A DNA stretch of 64,000 bases. Origin: Solidesulfovibrio magneticus RS-1. Lineage in GTDB: Bacteria > Desulfobacterota > Desulfovibrionia > Desulfovibrionales > Desulfovibrionaceae. Below the pieces are notes generated by a model. It worked only from the letters and a program-made list of their open reading frames with translations, was not told the origin of the DNA and made no database searches. Shown in pieces: positions 17,476-27,265 of this stretch. The translations under genes and the position numbers were made by a program. How positions within the stretch are numbered: the stretch's first letter is position 1; every line of letters begins with the position of its first letter. Location: assembly GCF_000010665.1 (NCBI RefSeq), contig NC_012796.1, positions 868,001 to 932,000 of the forward strand, read 5' to 3'.

Positions 17476-18375
17476 CTACCTCCACACCGTAAGCACCAGG
17501 GACAAGGCGGCCAGGGCCCCGGCCGATCCGAGCAGACGCGGCACGCGCAGCAGCCGCAGCCGGGCCATGGAGGATTCGACCAGCCCCACGGCCACGGCGA
17601 CCAGCACGACGCCGGCCAGGAAGGCGGCCCAGGCGGCCAGGGGGGCCATGGCCTGGACCGGCAGCAACGACAGGGTCACGGCGGCGGCGAAAAACCACAG
17701 TTTGAGGGCCGCGCCGTAGCTGATCATGGCCATGTCCGGGCCGGAGTGGTCCAGCACCATGACTTCATGGATCATGGTGAGTTCCAGGTGGGTGTTGGGA
17801 TCGTCCACCGGGATGCGGCAGTTTTCGGTGAGAAGCAGGATGAAAAGGAGCAAGGGGACAAAGAGCCGCTCCGGGGCCAGCGCGCCGGAAAGCCCCTGGC
17901 CAAGCATCCCGGACAGGGACAGGGACGGGGCGTCGGCGGCCAGGGCGAGCAGGGCCAGGAACAGCACGGGTTCGGCCAGGGCGGAAAAAGCGGCCTCGCG
18001 GCTGGCCCCCATGCCCTCGAAGCTCGACCCGGTGTCCAGGGCGGCCAGGATGATGGCCAGGCGCGACAGCCCCAGGCAATAGGCGGCCAGCATGAAGTCG
18101 CCGGCAAAGCTGGCCGGGGCGGGACTGGCCGGCCCGGGCAGCAGGCACAGCGCGCCGCATATGGCGGCCAGGGACACGGCCGGCCCGACCCCCAGCATGG
18201 CGCTGGCCGTATGGCTTTCGACCAGCCCCTTGCGTGTCAGTTTGGCCAGATCGAAATAGGTCTGCAGCAGCGGCTTGCCGACGCGGCCGGACAGGCGGGC
18301 CTTGACCCGGTTGACGATGCCGGGGACCAGCGGGGCCAGGACGAGGGCGGCGAGGATGTGGAGCCAGGCGTTCAT
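17476..18375 (-). CDS. HyfC/NuoH-like membrane subunit
   Basis: Membrane protein of 299 residues, NuoH/HyfC/HycD family, about eight helices. Family signatures include the N-terminal GIVNRVKARLSGRVGKP and QTYFDLAKL, and the acidic loop ENCRIPVDDPNTHLELTMIHE, which couples the peripheral arm to ion transport. The start overlaps the stop of the upstream HyfB-like gene by four bases (ATGA). The conserved charged residues are retained, so coupling is plausible even though the catalytic subunit lacks Ni ligands. Confidence 0.92.
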   Translation of the reverse strand: MNAWLHILAALVLAPLVPGIVNRVKARLSGRVGKPLLQTYFDLAKLTRKGLVESHTASAMLGVGPAVSLAAICGALCLLPGPASPAPASFAGDFMLAAYCLGLSRLAIILAALDTGSSFEGMGASREAAFSALAEPVLFLALLALAADAPSLSLSGMLGQGLSGALAPERLFVPLLLFILLLTENCRIPVDDPNTHLELTMIHEVMVLDHSGPDMAMISYGAALKLWFFAAAVTLSLLPVQAMAPLAAWAAFLAGVVLVAVAVGLVESSMARLRLLRVPRLLGSAGALAALSLVLTVWR

Positions 18376-20369
18376 GAGAGCTTCCAGGCCAAGAGGAGCA
18401 CGACGGTGGCCAGCACGTAGAGGATGTAGAGATGCACCTTGCCGTGCTGCACCACCTTGGCGGCGTCGCACAGTCGGGCCACGGTTTCGAACAGCGGCGT
18501 GAAGAGCTTGTCCCGGGCGGCGTCGCGGCTGACGACGAAAAGGGTCGCGCGCTTGGGGAAAAGGCCCTGGTCCATGTCCAGGCGGCGGGTCAGGCCCATG
18601 GGGCCGGCCAGGAGCTTGGCGGTGGGTTCCACGAACGAGGCCGCGCCGTACTGCATGCGGGCGGTGGGGGCGGTGTAGCCGCAGCCCCAGGTCGGCTCGC
18701 GGCGGCGGCCATGGGCGGCCGCGGCCCGGGCGCGCAGCCACAAGAGCCCCCCGGCCAGGGTGATGATGCCGGCCCCGAAAAAGCCCACGGTGCGGGCGGC
18801 CATGGCGGCCTGCTCCAGGGCGGCCCGGGCCGGGGCCGGGTCCATGCCCGGGAAGGCCAGAACGGCTTGGCCGACAAAGCGCAGCAGCGCCGGGGCCAGG
18901 GCGGCGGCGGCGACCAGGCCGGCGGCCAGGAAAAGCGGCGCGAGCAGGGCGGCGCGGGGGGGCGCTTCGGCCTTGGCCGCGGCCGGGGTGCGGGGCGCGC
19001 CGAGAAAGGCCAGCCCGCCGGCCTTGGCAAAGGCGGCCAGGGCGAAGCCGCCCACGGCGGCCAGGGCGGCCAGGGAAGCGGCCGAGGCGGTACGCGGCAA
19101 CAGCCCCGGGAGATCCAGGCCGGCCAGCATGGCCAGGGCCAAGGTCAGCTCGCCGATAAAGCCCGGCAGGGGCGGCAGGCCGGCGATGCCGGCTCCGGCC
19201 AGGAGAAAGAGCGTCCCCACGGCCGGCATCCGCTTGGCCAGGCCGCCCAGGTGGGCGATGCGGGCGCTGCCCACGGCGGCGAGCACCTCGGAAGCGCACA
19301 AAAAGAGCAGGGATTTAAAGCCGGCATGGCACAGCATGTGAAAAAGCGCCCCGCCAAGGCCCAGGGCGGCCATGGCCGGGTTGGCGCAGGACAGGCCGAC
19401 CAGCCCGAGCCCCAGGCCCAGGCAGATAAGCCCCATGTTTTCCACGCTGGAATAGGCGAGCAGACGTTTGAGGTTGCCCTGTCCCAGGGCGGCCAGGATG
19501 CCGAGCAGGGCGCTGGCCAGGCCCAGGCCGGCGATGGTCCAGCCCTGCCAGGGCGCGGGCGGGGGCAGGATTTCCAGGGCCCGCCACAAGCCGTAGAGGC
19601 CCACGTTGATCATGCCGCCGGACATGAGCGCGGCCACGTGGCCCGGCGCGGCCGGATAGATGGCCGGCAGCCAGACATGGAAGGGAACCAGCCCGATCTT
19701 GGCGGCGAATCCGAAAAACGCCAGGAAGAACAGCAAACTGGGCATGGTCAGGTGCCCAGCCCGGGCGGCCTCGGCCAGGGCGGCAAAGCCCGTGGCTCCG
19801 GCCTGGCCCATGGCCAGGGCGAAAAAGGCGATGAGCAGGGCCGCGCCGAGGTGGGCGCAGACAAGGTAGGTCCAGGCCGCCTCGCGCACCTCGACCTCGT
19901 CGTCATGCAGGCTGCCCAGAAAAAACGGGGCCAGGGACATGACTTCCCAGGCGATGAGGAACACCACCCCGTCCCGGGCGGCCATGACCAGGGCCAGCCC
20001 GGCCAGCAGGATATTGAAGAAGAACCAGTGCGGTCCGCGCCGGTCCGGGCCGGCATGGTCGGGGTCACGGTCGGCCAAGGCCAGGACGCCGGCCACGGCG
20101 GCGGCCGCGCCCACGGCGTAGACCGGCAGGAGGAAGAGGCGGCTTAACGGGTCCAGGCCCAGGGCCAGGGACCCGAAGGGCAGTCCCCAGGGGAGGGTGA
20201 CCTGGGCAACGGCGCTGGCCGGGGTCAGCGCCAGGCCGGCCAAGCCGACCAGGGAGCCGGCCACGGCTCCAGCAGGCCCCAGGCGATTGGCCGTTTCCCG
20301 GCCGGCGAAGGCCAGGGAGGCCAGGGCCCCCAAAAGATAGAAGGCCAGCGACAGTCCGAACAGTTCCAT
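18372..20369 (-). CDS. HyfB-like antiporter subunit (first gene of Ehr-type operon)
   Basis: Polytopic membrane protein of 665 residues, HyfB/HycC/NuoL-like, with about 16 helices. Conserved sites include the glutamate in FLIAWEVMSLAPFFLG, the lysine in GFAAKIGLVPFHVWLPAIYP, LAYSSVENMGLICLG and HMLCHAGFKSLLFL. The C-terminal domain carries GCGYTAPTARMQYGAASF, typical of HyfB/HycC. It opens the minus-strand operon of six tightly packed genes. A terminator hairpin upstream (20434-20464) separates it from the chemoreceptor gene, so its promoter must lie within about 65 bases of the start. Confidence 0.92.
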   Translation of the reverse strand: MELFGLSLAFYLLGALASLAFAGRETANRLGPAGAVAGSLVGLAGLALTPASAVAQVTLPWGLPFGSLALGLDPLSRLFLLPVYAVGAAAAVAGVLALADRDPDHAGPDRRGPHWFFFNILLAGLALVMAARDGVVFLIAWEVMSLAPFFLGSLHDDEVEVREAAWTYLVCAHLGAALLIAFFALAMGQAGATGFAALAEAARAGHLTMPSLLFFLAFFGFAAKIGLVPFHVWLPAIYPAAPGHVAALMSGGMINVGLYGLWRALEILPPPAPWQGWTIAGLGLASALLGILAALGQGNLKRLLAYSSVENMGLICLGLGLGLVGLSCANPAMAALGLGGALFHMLCHAGFKSLLFLCASEVLAAVGSARIAHLGGLAKRMPAVGTLFLLAGAGIAGLPPLPGFIGELTLALAMLAGLDLPGLLPRTASAASLAALAAVGGFALAAFAKAGGLAFLGAPRTPAAAKAEAPPRAALLAPLFLAAGLVAAAALAPALLRFVGQAVLAFPGMDPAPARAALEQAAMAARTVGFFGAGIITLAGGLLWLRARAAAAHGRRREPTWGCGYTAPTARMQYGAASFVEPTAKLLAGPMGLTRRLDMDQGLFPKRATLFVVSRDAARDKLFTPLFETVARLCDAAKVVQHGKVHLYILYVLATVVLLLAWKLS

Positions 20370-20433
20370 GGACGACCACCCTTGTCGCGGGGCCGGCGCA
20401 CTGCATCCGGTCGGTCCCGTTGCCGATCACAAG

Positions 20434-20464
20434 AAAAACGGCCCCGGGGTAAGCCCCGGGGCCG
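20434..20464 (-). terminator. intrinsic terminator after chemoreceptor gene
   Basis: A perfect 11-base stem CGGCCCCGGGG with loop (TAAG on plus) is followed on the minus strand by TTTTTCTT. It ends the chemoreceptor transcript before the HyfB-like gene. Confidence 0.85.
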
Positions 20465-20506
20465 CGAAATGTCAAGCCCGCACCGGAAACGAAGGGGAAA
20501 AAGCCA

Positions 20507-22045
20507 TTATTGCTCCAGATGCATCCGGGTCATGGACGTCTTGAGGTCGCTGGCCAGGTGGGCCAGGTCGCTGACGGCCGAGGAGGCCACGGCCATGGCT
20601 CCGGCCGTGGATTCGGCGATGGTGTTGATGTGGTCGGTGGAGCGGTTGATCTCTTCGGAGGTGGCCGACTGTTGCTCGGCGGCGGTGGCGATGCCGCGCA
20701 CCTGATCCGAGGTGCGCTCGACGAAGTTGAGAATCTGGCGCAGAGCGTCGCCGGCGTCGTGGGCCAGGGCGTCGGCCTTTTCGATGACGTGGGTGGTCTC
20801 GTCGGTGGCGGCCATGTTGCGGCTGGCGCTGTCCTGGATGGCCCGGATGAAGTTGCTGACTTCCTTGGTGGCGGTCATGGTTTTTTCGGCCAGCTTGCGC
20901 ACTTCGTCGGCCACCACGGCAAAGCCGCGTCCGGCCTCGCCGGCCCGGGCCGCCTCGATGGCGGCATTGAGCGCCAGCAGATTGGTCTGGTCGGCGATGT
21001 CGGATATGACCTGCATGATCTGGCCGATGCCCTGGGCCTGTTCGCCAAGGCCGCGCATTTCCGATTTGAGGCCGTTGGCTTTTTCGCTCACCGATTCCAT
21101 GACCTCGATGACCTTGTCCACGAGTCCCGCGCCGGTGGCGGCCATGGAGTTGGCTTGGCCGGCGGTGGCGGCGGCGTCGCCGGCGTTGCGGGCCACTTCG
21201 AGGATGGTGGAATTCATTTCTTCAATGGCCGTGGCTACTTCGGCGGTGCGGGCGCGCTGTTCTTCCATGCCTTCGGTGGAATGCCCGATCTGGGCGCTCA
21301 TCTGCTCGGCCGCTTCGGCCAGGCTTTCGGCCACAGCTGTGGCTTCCTTGACGCCGCTGGCGATGCGGTTGTTTTGCTCGGTGATGGTGCGTTCCTTGAG
21401 CACGACGCCGGTGAAGTCGGCCACGGACACGAAGGCCCCGATGAGCTTGCCGTCGAAATCGACGACCGGGGCGGAGAAGATGCTGATGAACTTGTGGTGG
21501 CCCTTGCGGGTGTCGAACTCGGTCTTGGAGGATTGTTTCTGGCGGGTGCGCAGGGCGTGTTCGGCCACGGTTTCGCGGGAGTCGCCGTAGAAGAACCGCG
21601 AGAAGGACGTGCCGATGTGTTTTTCCGGCGCGCCGTCGTTTTCGGTCAGCTTCACCATGTATTCGTTGAGCCATTTGATCTTGCCCTGTTCGTCGACAAT
21701 GGCCATGGGCGTGATGATGTTGCCGATCATGGCTTCGTCCCGGGACAGGCGGGCCTTGAGCGCGGTCTCGTGGGGAATCAGCGCCTCGCGCAGGGCGGCG
21801 GTTTCAAGCAGGGGATGGTCGGTGATGCTGCAGGTAAAGGCGTTGGAAGTCATGGCCGCGAAGGTGTCCTGCATCTGGGCGCAGGCGCCGTTGACCGCGC
21901 TTTGGGTCCAGAAGACGAAAATCGTGGTCAGGGCGAAGGAGGCGGCCAACAAGGCCATGGCGGCCGGTCCGCTGCCCAGAAAGCCGGCGGCGGCCAGGAG
22001 CAGGGCATTGACAATGACGCAGCAGACAACCGGGAACGATTTCAT
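20507..22045 (-). CDS. methyl-accepting chemotaxis protein with PAS domain
   Basis: Chemoreceptor of 512 residues. Two N-terminal helices separated by a very short loop (about 3-45) leave almost no periplasmic sensor. A PAS domain (about 100-215; [20 protein letters not shown]) is the likely sensory part, followed by the signalling domain with hairpin tip [26 protein letters not shown] site precedes the Met at 22045; the frame extends upstream without matching sequence. PAS-bearing receptors of this type often sense redox state or an internal ligand. It is followed by a strong terminator, so it is probably monocistronic. Confidence 0.94.
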   Translation of the reverse strand: MKSFPVVCCVIVNALLLAAAGFLGSGPAAMALLAASFALTTIFVFWTQSAVNGACAQMQDTFAAMTSNAFTCSITDHPLLETAALREALIPHETALKARLSRDEAMIGNIITPMAIVDEQGKIKWLNEYMVKLTENDGAPEKHIGTSFSRFFYGDSRETVAEHALRTRQKQSSKTEFDTRKGHHKFISIFSAPVVDFDGKLIGAFVSVADFTGVVLKERTITEQNNRIASGVKEATAVAESLAEAAEQMSAQIGHSTEGMEEQRARTAEVATAIEEMNSTILEVARNAGDAAATAGQANSMAATGAGLVDKVIEVMESVSEKANGLKSEMRGLGEQAQGIGQIMQVISDIADQTNLLALNAAIEAARAGEAGRGFAVVADEVRKLAEKTMTATKEVSNFIRAIQDSASRNMAATDETTHVIEKADALAHDAGDALRQILNFVERTSDQVRGIATAAEQQSATSEEINRSTDHINTIAESTAGAMAVASSAVSDLAHLASDLKTSMTRMHLEQ

Positions 22046-22253
22046 ACGATCCTCCGACGCCGATGGGCGACTCCGTAAGCACGGGTGGAGTTTGCGTAAC
22101 GCAACGGACTGCAAAGCGCAACACGCCGGACACGCGTCGGCCCGGGAATCGTGAAGGATTTTGCCGCACGGCGATGGTCCGCAGGAGGTTGGAGCCAGAC
22201 CGAGGAAAGCAGTGCAACTGTGTAGATCTGTCACTGCGAGGCGTCGTCGGGAG

Positions 22254-22279
22254 CCGGCCGTTGTTGGTGCAACGGCCGG
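22254..22279. terminator. hairpin downstream of the radical SAM fusion gene
   Basis: A perfect 10-base stem CCGGCCGTTG / CAACGGCCGG has a 6-base loop. It lies 16 bases after the fusion gene ends. The T-run (TTTT) is on the plus side, so termination of the minus transcript is likely but not textbook. Confidence 0.45.
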
Positions 22280-22294
22280 TTTTGCACGCGGCGG

Positions 22295-24679
22295 CTAGGA
22301 ATTGTTCCGAACGGGCGGGCCGATATTGAACGGAGCCAAGGCCGGCTGGTTGGCCGTTTTTTGTAAAAGTGCGGCCACGGTTTCGTTCGGGGCCAGACCG
22401 CAGCAGCATGAGGAGCCGCCGGCGTCGAAATCCGGATTGGCGATGTTTCCTCGGTCGTCCAGGACCAGCAAAAAGGCCCCGGCCGGGTCGTCCTCATGGA
22501 GTTCCACCTCGCGCACCTCTCCGGCCGGCAGCAGCTCGCCCGAGGCCAGGGCCACGGCCCGAAATGGCCCCCGGTAGAGCACCCGGCGGCGCGCCGGCGC
22601 GGCCAGCGGTTTTTTCGCTTCCACGGTGACGGAATAGAAATCGTGGCCGCCCACCACCCGGTAGGGAAAGCGGCGCAGGATGCGCACGGCCGCAAATCCG
22701 GCTTCTTCGAGGATGGCGACCAGATCGGTCTGGGTCAGCGTGCCGGAGATGCATTCGCCGCGAAGGGTCGGATCGTTGCGGATGACGGCCGGGGCCGGGG
22801 TTTCGGTGGCCACGTCGGAAAAGACCAGCCGCCCGCCCGGGGCCAGCACCCGCAGGATCTCGGCGTAGAGCCGGCGCTTTTTCGTGGAGAGGTTGAGCAC
22901 GCAGTTGGAGACAATGCAGTCGACCGACCCGTCGGCTACGGGCAGGGCTTCGAGATAGCCCTGGAGAAAAACGGCGTTGGCGTAGCCCAGCACCTCGGCC
23001 GTGGCCGCTCCGGCCTTGGCCGCCCGGCCCAGCATGGCCGGCAGCATGTCCACCCCGATGGCCCGGCCGGTCGGCCCCACCTGGCGGGCGGCGATGAGGC
23101 ATTCCACCCCGGCCCCGCAGCCGAGGTCCATGACCGTCTCGCCCGGGGCCAGGGCGGCGTCGGCCACGGGCGAACCGCAGCCATAGCCGCGCACCCGGAA
23201 AAATTCCGGGATATGGTCCACCAGTTCCAGGGGATAGCGCACCGGATTGACGATGTCGCCTTTCTCCACGGCGGCGGCCTCGGTGTAGAAGTCCTTGATG
23301 TGGCCAAGGCTCGTCGTGCCGGCCATGGACAGCAGACAGTTGGCGTGGGCCAGGGCCACCTCGCCGTGGGCATGGCAGCTCTCGTGGGTCTCGCCCATTT
23401 TGAGCCGCAGCCCGGGCCGGTCCGGCCGGCCATCAGGCACGCCCGCCGCTTCCCGGGCGATCATCCAGCCGGCCAGACGGCGGCGCAGGGGCAGATAGGG
23501 GTCCTCGCCGTCAAAACGGCCGTCATGCCGCCAGGCATGGTCCGGGTCCGGGCCGCCCAGCACGAATCGCCAGGGGTCGTCCGAATCGGCGCAGGTGACC
23601 CGGCGAAGTCCGGCCAAAACCGGGCTGTGCCGCCAGGCCGCGGCCAGCCCGCCGGGGCCGACGGGCGTGGCCACGGCCGCCTCGCCGATAAGCGCCGGGC
23701 TCGGGTAGAGCCGGCCGTCGGGGCCGATGGCCACGGATTCCCAGCCCGACGTCGCGCCGTCGTGGCGGGTGCCGGCCGGGGAAAAGACCTGGCCGGCCAG
23801 GGCCGTGAGGTTGTCCACGGCCACGCCGGCCGCCTCGGCCCGCCGGGCTGCCTCGGTGACGGCGGCAAACAGCGCGTCGTCGTCAGGGCGATGATCGTCG
23901 CGGCCCCGGCCGGCGGCGAAATGCCACATGAAATGCAGTCCGGCCGCGCCGACGTTAGCCGCCAAATCAGCCAGGTCCGGCAGGTCGGCCACGTTGTCCC
24001 TGGTGGGGCAGGCCGACAAGGTGACGCCAAAGCCCATGGCCCTGGCCCGGGCCAGATCGTCGGCCAGGCGGGCGAACGCGCCGGTTCCGCGCAGGGCGTC
24101 GTGGCGCGGAGCCAGACCATCGCAGCTCACCTGGAAATGCACCCGGTCCCGGGGCCAGGAGGCGACAAGGGCGGACTGGTCGGAAAAGCCCGTGCCGTTG
24201 GTGAGGATGGCCACATGGCTGCCCGGCACGGCCAGGGCGGCGGCCACGATGTCAGAAAGCCCCGGATGGCAAAACGGTTCGCCGCCGGTGAGCGCGAAGA
24301 CCCGGCAACCCAGGGCCGCCGCCTCGGCCACCCGGGCCAGGGCGACAGCTGTCGGCAGCTCGGCTCCGGCCGCCGGACCGGAGCAAAAAAGGCAGTGGCG
24401 GCAGGCCAGGTTGCAGCGGTCGGTGACGTGCAGCCACAGCTCACCCAGGCGCGACAGGGTCAGGGCCTCGTGGCGGCCGGCGTAGGGCGTCGCCACGGCC
24501 TCGGGCAGCCGGGCCAGGAACAGGGCGTCGTCCACGGACCCGGCGCAGCCCGCAGCCGCCCGCTCAATGGCGGCCTGGCCGGCCGGGTTGGGCACGAACC
24601 AGTCCGGCCCCTGAGGAAAAAGATAAACGGCGGCGTCGTCGACGGCAATATGGGTCCAGCGGTCGGGTTCGAAAGGCAT
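22295..24679 (-). CDS. radical SAM / ArsM-like methyltransferase fusion
   Basis: Protein of 794 residues with two enzyme modules. The N-terminal radical SAM domain has CNLACRHC (Cys89, 93 and 96) and [11 protein letters not shown]. The second module (about 490-685) is a class I SAM methyltransferase with [14 protein letters not shown]. It looks ArsM-like: YGCGSPV (Cys501), SNCVLNLS (Cys593) and GECISGTLT (Cys643) sit where arsenite methyltransferases have their As-binding cysteines. A C-terminal extension ends with SSCCCG (Cys758-760). The link region contains a Cys/His stretch ([16 protein letters not shown]). The Met at 24679 follows a GGGAG site. The substrate is not known; metalloid or thiol-related chemistry is possible. 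No ars genes are adjacent. Confidence 0.88.
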   Translation of the reverse strand: MPFEPDRWTHIAVDDAAVYLFPQGPDWFVPNPAGQAAIERAAAGCAGSVDDALFLARLPEAVATPYAGRHEALTLSRLGELWLHVTDRCNLACRHCLFCSGPAAGAELPTAVALARVAEAAALGCRVFALTGGEPFCHPGLSDIVAAALAVPGSHVAILTNGTGFSDQSALVASWPRDRVHFQVSCDGLAPRHDALRGTGAFARLADDLARARAMGFGVTLSACPTRDNVADLPDLADLAANVGAAGLHFMWHFAAGRGRDDHRPDDDALFAAVTEAARRAEAAGVAVDNLTALAGQVFSPAGTRHDGATSGWESVAIGPDGRLYPSPALIGEAAVATPVGPGGLAAAWRHSPVLAGLRRVTCADSDDPWRFVLGGPDPDHAWRHDGRFDGEDPYLPLRRRLAGWMIAREAAGVPDGRPDRPGLRLKMGETHESCHAHGEVALAHANCLLSMAGTTSLGHIKDFYTEAAAVEKGDIVNPVRYPLELVDHIPEFFRVRGYGCGSPVADAALAPGETVMDLGCGAGVECLIAARQVGPTGRAIGVDMLPAMLGRAAKAGAATAEVLGYANAVFLQGYLEALPVADGSVDCIVSNCVLNLSTKKRRLYAEILRVLAPGGRLVFSDVATETPAPAVIRNDPTLRGECISGTLTQTDLVAILEEAGFAAVRILRRFPYRVVGGHDFYSVTVEAKKPLAAPARRRVLYRGPFRAVALASGELLPAGEVREVELHEDDPAGAFLLVLDDRGNIANPDFDAGGSSCCCGLAPNETVAALLQKTANQPALAPFNIGPPVRNNS

Positions 24680-24872
24680 GGCGGTCTCCCGGGCGGCAAG
24701 GCGTATCCCCGGACGGTAAGCGGCCGGGCCTGCCATCCCTAACCCAGGGCCGGGGCTGGCGACAAGGCCGGCCGGTTGACGGGCAAGAGCGCGATCCACC
24801 GATAGGGGATTGACCCGGCCGCCCGGCTGTGGAAACAGCCCTGCGGCGGCCATCGCCGCCAAAGGATGCCCC

Positions 24873-25373
24873 ATGACCGATACCGAACTCTGTCCCTGCA
24901 CCTCCGGCCGGCCCTTTGCCGACTGCTGCGGCCCGATCCTGGCCGGCACGGCCAAGGCGGCCACGGCCGAGGCGCTCATGCGCTCGCGCTACGCCGCTTT
25001 TGTCAAAAACGACATGGCCTACCTCGGGGCCAGCTTGGTCGCGGCCAAACGGCCCGGCTTTTCCGCCTCGACCATCGCCGCCTGGAATGCCGACGTGGTC
25101 TGGAAAGGGCTGGAGATCCTCGAAACCGCCCAGGGCGGCCCGGACGACGAGCGCGGCGAAGTGCGCTTCGTGGCCTCCTACGAAAAGGACGGCCAGGCCG
25201 GCGACATCCGCGAACACGCCCGGTTTCGCAAAAAAGGCGGTCGCTGGTACTACCTCGACGGCAAGCTGGAAGCGGCCGAACCCCAAGCCGCCCCCAAACG
25301 CGCCCCGGCCGGCCGCAACGACCCCTGCCCCTGCGGTTCCGGGGTGAAGTATAAAAAGTGCTGCGGTAAGTAG
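24873..25373 (+). CDS. YchJ-family (UPF0225) SEC-C motif protein
   Basis: Protein of 166 residues with an N-terminal cysteine motif CPCTSGRPFADCCGP, a central NTF2-like domain (AEALMRSRYAAFVKND... GRWYYLDG) and a C-terminal SEC-C zinc-binding motif (NDPCPCGSGVKYKKCCGK). This is the classic YchJ layout. The biochemical role is unknown; SEC-C motifs bind zinc and nucleic acid or protein partners. The chosen Met gives the conserved N terminus. It is divergent from the radical SAM fusion and separated from the next gene by a palindromic repeat. Confidence 0.9.
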   Translation: MTDTELCPCTSGRPFADCCGPILAGTAKAATAEALMRSRYAAFVKNDMAYLGASLVAAKRPGFSASTIAAWNADVVWKGLEILETAQGGPDDERGEVRFVASYEKDGQAGDIREHARFRKKGGRWYYLDGKLEAAEPQAAPKRAPAGRNDPCPCGSGVKYKKCCGK

Positions 25374-25383
25374 GGGATAAGAA

Positions 25384-25422
25384 GCCTCCGGCGGCCGGGG
25401 GCCTGAGGCCCCCGGACCCCCC
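25384..25422 (+). repeat. GC-rich palindromic intergenic repeat, copy 2
   Basis: The 39-base core is identical to copy 1. It begins 10 bases after the ychJ-like gene stops and ends 30 bases before the next gene starts. Confidence 0.85.
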
Positions 25423-25452
25423 AACGGGTTGCCGGTGCGCAACGAGGGAACA

Positions 25453-26082
25453 ATGGCGGCTCGGATCACGGCTTCGCTCACGTTTTTGCAGCACATCCTG
25501 GCCGAGGCCGTGCGCCCCGGCGATCTGGCCGTGGACGCCACCGTGGGCAACGGCCACGACACGGCCTTGCTCGCCCGGCTGGTCGGCCCGTCGGGCCTGG
25601 TCCACGGCTTTGACGTCCAGGCCGAGGCCATCGCCTCGGCCGAACGGCTCCTGGCCGCCGCCGGTCTGGCCGAGCGCGTGCGCCTCCATGTCCTGGGCCA
25701 TGAGCGCCTGGCCGAGGTCCTGCCGGAAGCTGACCATGGCCGGGCGACGGCCGTGGTCTTCAATCTCGGCTATCTGCCCGGCGGCGACGAAACCCGCACC
25801 ACCCGGCCCCAAACCACCCTGGCCGCCCTGGAGGCGAGCCGGGAAATCCTGGCCCCGGGCGGCGTCATCGCCCTGGCCTGCTACGGCGGCCATGCCGGCG
25901 GGGCCGAGGAAACCGAGGCCGTGGCCGCCTGGTGCCGGTCGCTGCCCTTTGCCGGCTGGCGCGTGGCCCGCTACGAACTGATCAACAAGCCCGGCGGCCC
26001 CATCGTGGCCGTCATCGCCCACAAGCTCCCCAAGGCCGCGTCCGCGAACAGCGCCGAGGACGTTTCGCGAGATACGGACTGA
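25453..26082 (+). CDS. MnmM/YtqB-like SAM-dependent methyltransferase
   Basis: Protein of 209 residues of the rRNA_methylase (PF06962)/YtqB family. The SAM site is AVDATVGNGHDTALLA; VVFNLGYLPGGDE and TTLAALEASREIL are family hallmarks. Members in Gram-positives (MnmM) methylate 5-aminomethyl-2-thiouridine at the tRNA wobble position; that role is an extrapolation here. ATG at 25453 follows a GAGGGA site. A TTG at 25429 is in frame but borders the palindromic repeat. The last 15 or so residues look nonconserved. Confidence 0.85.
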   Translation: MAARITASLTFLQHILAEAVRPGDLAVDATVGNGHDTALLARLVGPSGLVHGFDVQAEAIASAERLLAAAGLAERVRLHVLGHERLAEVLPEADHGRATAVVFNLGYLPGGDETRTTRPQTTLAALEASREILAPGGVIALACYGGHAGGAEETEAVAAWCRSLPFAGWRVARYELINKPGGPIVAVIAHKLPKAASANSAEDVSRDTD

Positions 26083-26104
26083 GCCTGTCCCAAAGCAGGT
26101 TCAT

Positions 26105-26133
26105 TGACAAAATCAGGCCATCGGTATTTAGTC
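26105..26133 (+). promoter_or_regulatory. candidate sigma70 promoter
   Basis: TTGACA at 26105 and TTTAGT at 26128 are separated by 17 bases. It lies in the gap before the outer-membrane-protein gene, about 250 bases upstream of its start, so the leader would be long. The rest of the gap (26083-26382) shows no gene. Confidence 0.35.
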
Positions 26134-26382
26134 TGCCATGTATGGGGAAAGGGCTTGCCCGGTTCCACGGCCTGGGGCGTGGGATGCCGGATGCAGGAAC
26201 CGGCGGCGGATTGGGCGTTGGATTCGTTTTTCACGCAACGCGTTCGTTTTCGTCTAAGACGCCGTCCGTCATATCAGATACTATTTGCCGCAATCGTCTC
26301 GGGCCATCCTTCCAGATCGGGGGAAATGTCAAACGCCGCCGGCGCTGCCGGGCGCGGCCAAACGAATATGGTGGAGCAGTTC

Positions 26383-27174
26383 ATGCGCAGCAGGTTGCAT
26401 TTTGTCGGCATCATCGTTTTTCTTCTGATCCTCAGCTCCAACGCCGCCCTGGCCCAGACGCCGCAACAACAAACGCGCGGCGATTTCCAGTGGACCGTGA
26501 TCCCTTACGCCTGGCTGACCGGCCTTTCCGGAACCGTCGGGGCCAGAGGCTATCAGACAACCGTCGATTGCTCCTTTGCCGATCTGTCCAAGTATCTCAA
26601 CATCGGGGCCATGGCCCATATCGAGATGCTCTACCAGGGCCGGGTCGGGCTTTTCACGGACATCAACTATTCGCTTTTGGGCGATCAGGCCTCGGGCAAG
26701 CGTATTTCCCTGGACGGCAAGACCAGCCTGTTTTTGACCGACGTCGCCGCCTTCTACCGGGTCGGGACCGTGCCCCTGGGCCAGAACCAGACCTCTTCCA
26801 TGACCTTCGACGTGCTGGCCGGGGCGCGCATCTGGAGCCTGGCATTGAAGCTCGACGGCGACCGGCCGCGCGGTGGGCGCGACATTTACGAGCAACGCAC
26901 CTGGGCTGATCCCATCGTGGGCGCGCGGACCGAATTCCGGCTCACCGACGCCTGGCTTGTGAGCCTTCGCGGCGGCATCGGCGGCTTTTCCGTCAGCTCC
27001 GCTCTGACCTGGGATGCCACGGCGCTTCTGGGCTACACCTTCTGGGAGCACGGCACGCTGTTGGCCGGCTACCGGGCTGTGGGCGTCAACTACAACACGG
27101 GCAGCGGCAAAAGCGCCTTCAAATTCGACGCGACCTTAAATGGTCCCATCATCGGTCTGGCCTTCACCTTCTGA
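26383..27174 (+). CDS. outer membrane beta-barrel-like protein
   Basis: Protein of about 263 residues with an N-terminal signal peptide (hydrophobic HFVGIIVFLLILSSNAALAQ, cleavage likely after ALAQ or ALA). The mature part alternates polar and hydrophobic residues and ends in GLAFTF, a C-terminal aromatic typical of outer-membrane barrels. The Met at 26383 was chosen because GTGGAG lies 7 bases ahead. An in-frame Met at 26368 would add five residues. It resembles the broad group of hypothetical proteins with porin-like barrels; no specific family was recognised. It opens a run of four exported proteins. Confidence 0.75.
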   Translation: MRSRLHFVGIIVFLLILSSNAALAQTPQQQTRGDFQWTVIPYAWLTGLSGTVGARGYQTTVDCSFADLSKYLNIGAMAHIEMLYQGRVGLFTDINYSLLGDQASGKRISLDGKTSLFLTDVAAFYRVGTVPLGQNQTSSMTFDVLAGARIWSLALKLDGDRPRGGRDIYEQRTWADPIVGARTEFRLTDAWLVSLRGGIGGFSVSSALTWDATALLGYTFWEHGTLLAGYRAVGVNYNTGSGKSAFKFDATLNGPIIGLAFTF

Positions 27175-27265
27175 TCCGGCGGGACACGGCCGGCTTTTGT
27201 CACGGAACCAGCCGCGCCGGCATTGGCCGTAACGTCCGGCCGGCGGCAAACCCAAGGAGTCCCCC

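Noticed and set aside
18432-20147. Plus-strand frame of 571 codons opposite the HyfB-like gene
   Set aside because: The Gln/Gly/His-rich translation has no domain, and the minus strand encodes a typical antiporter subunit.
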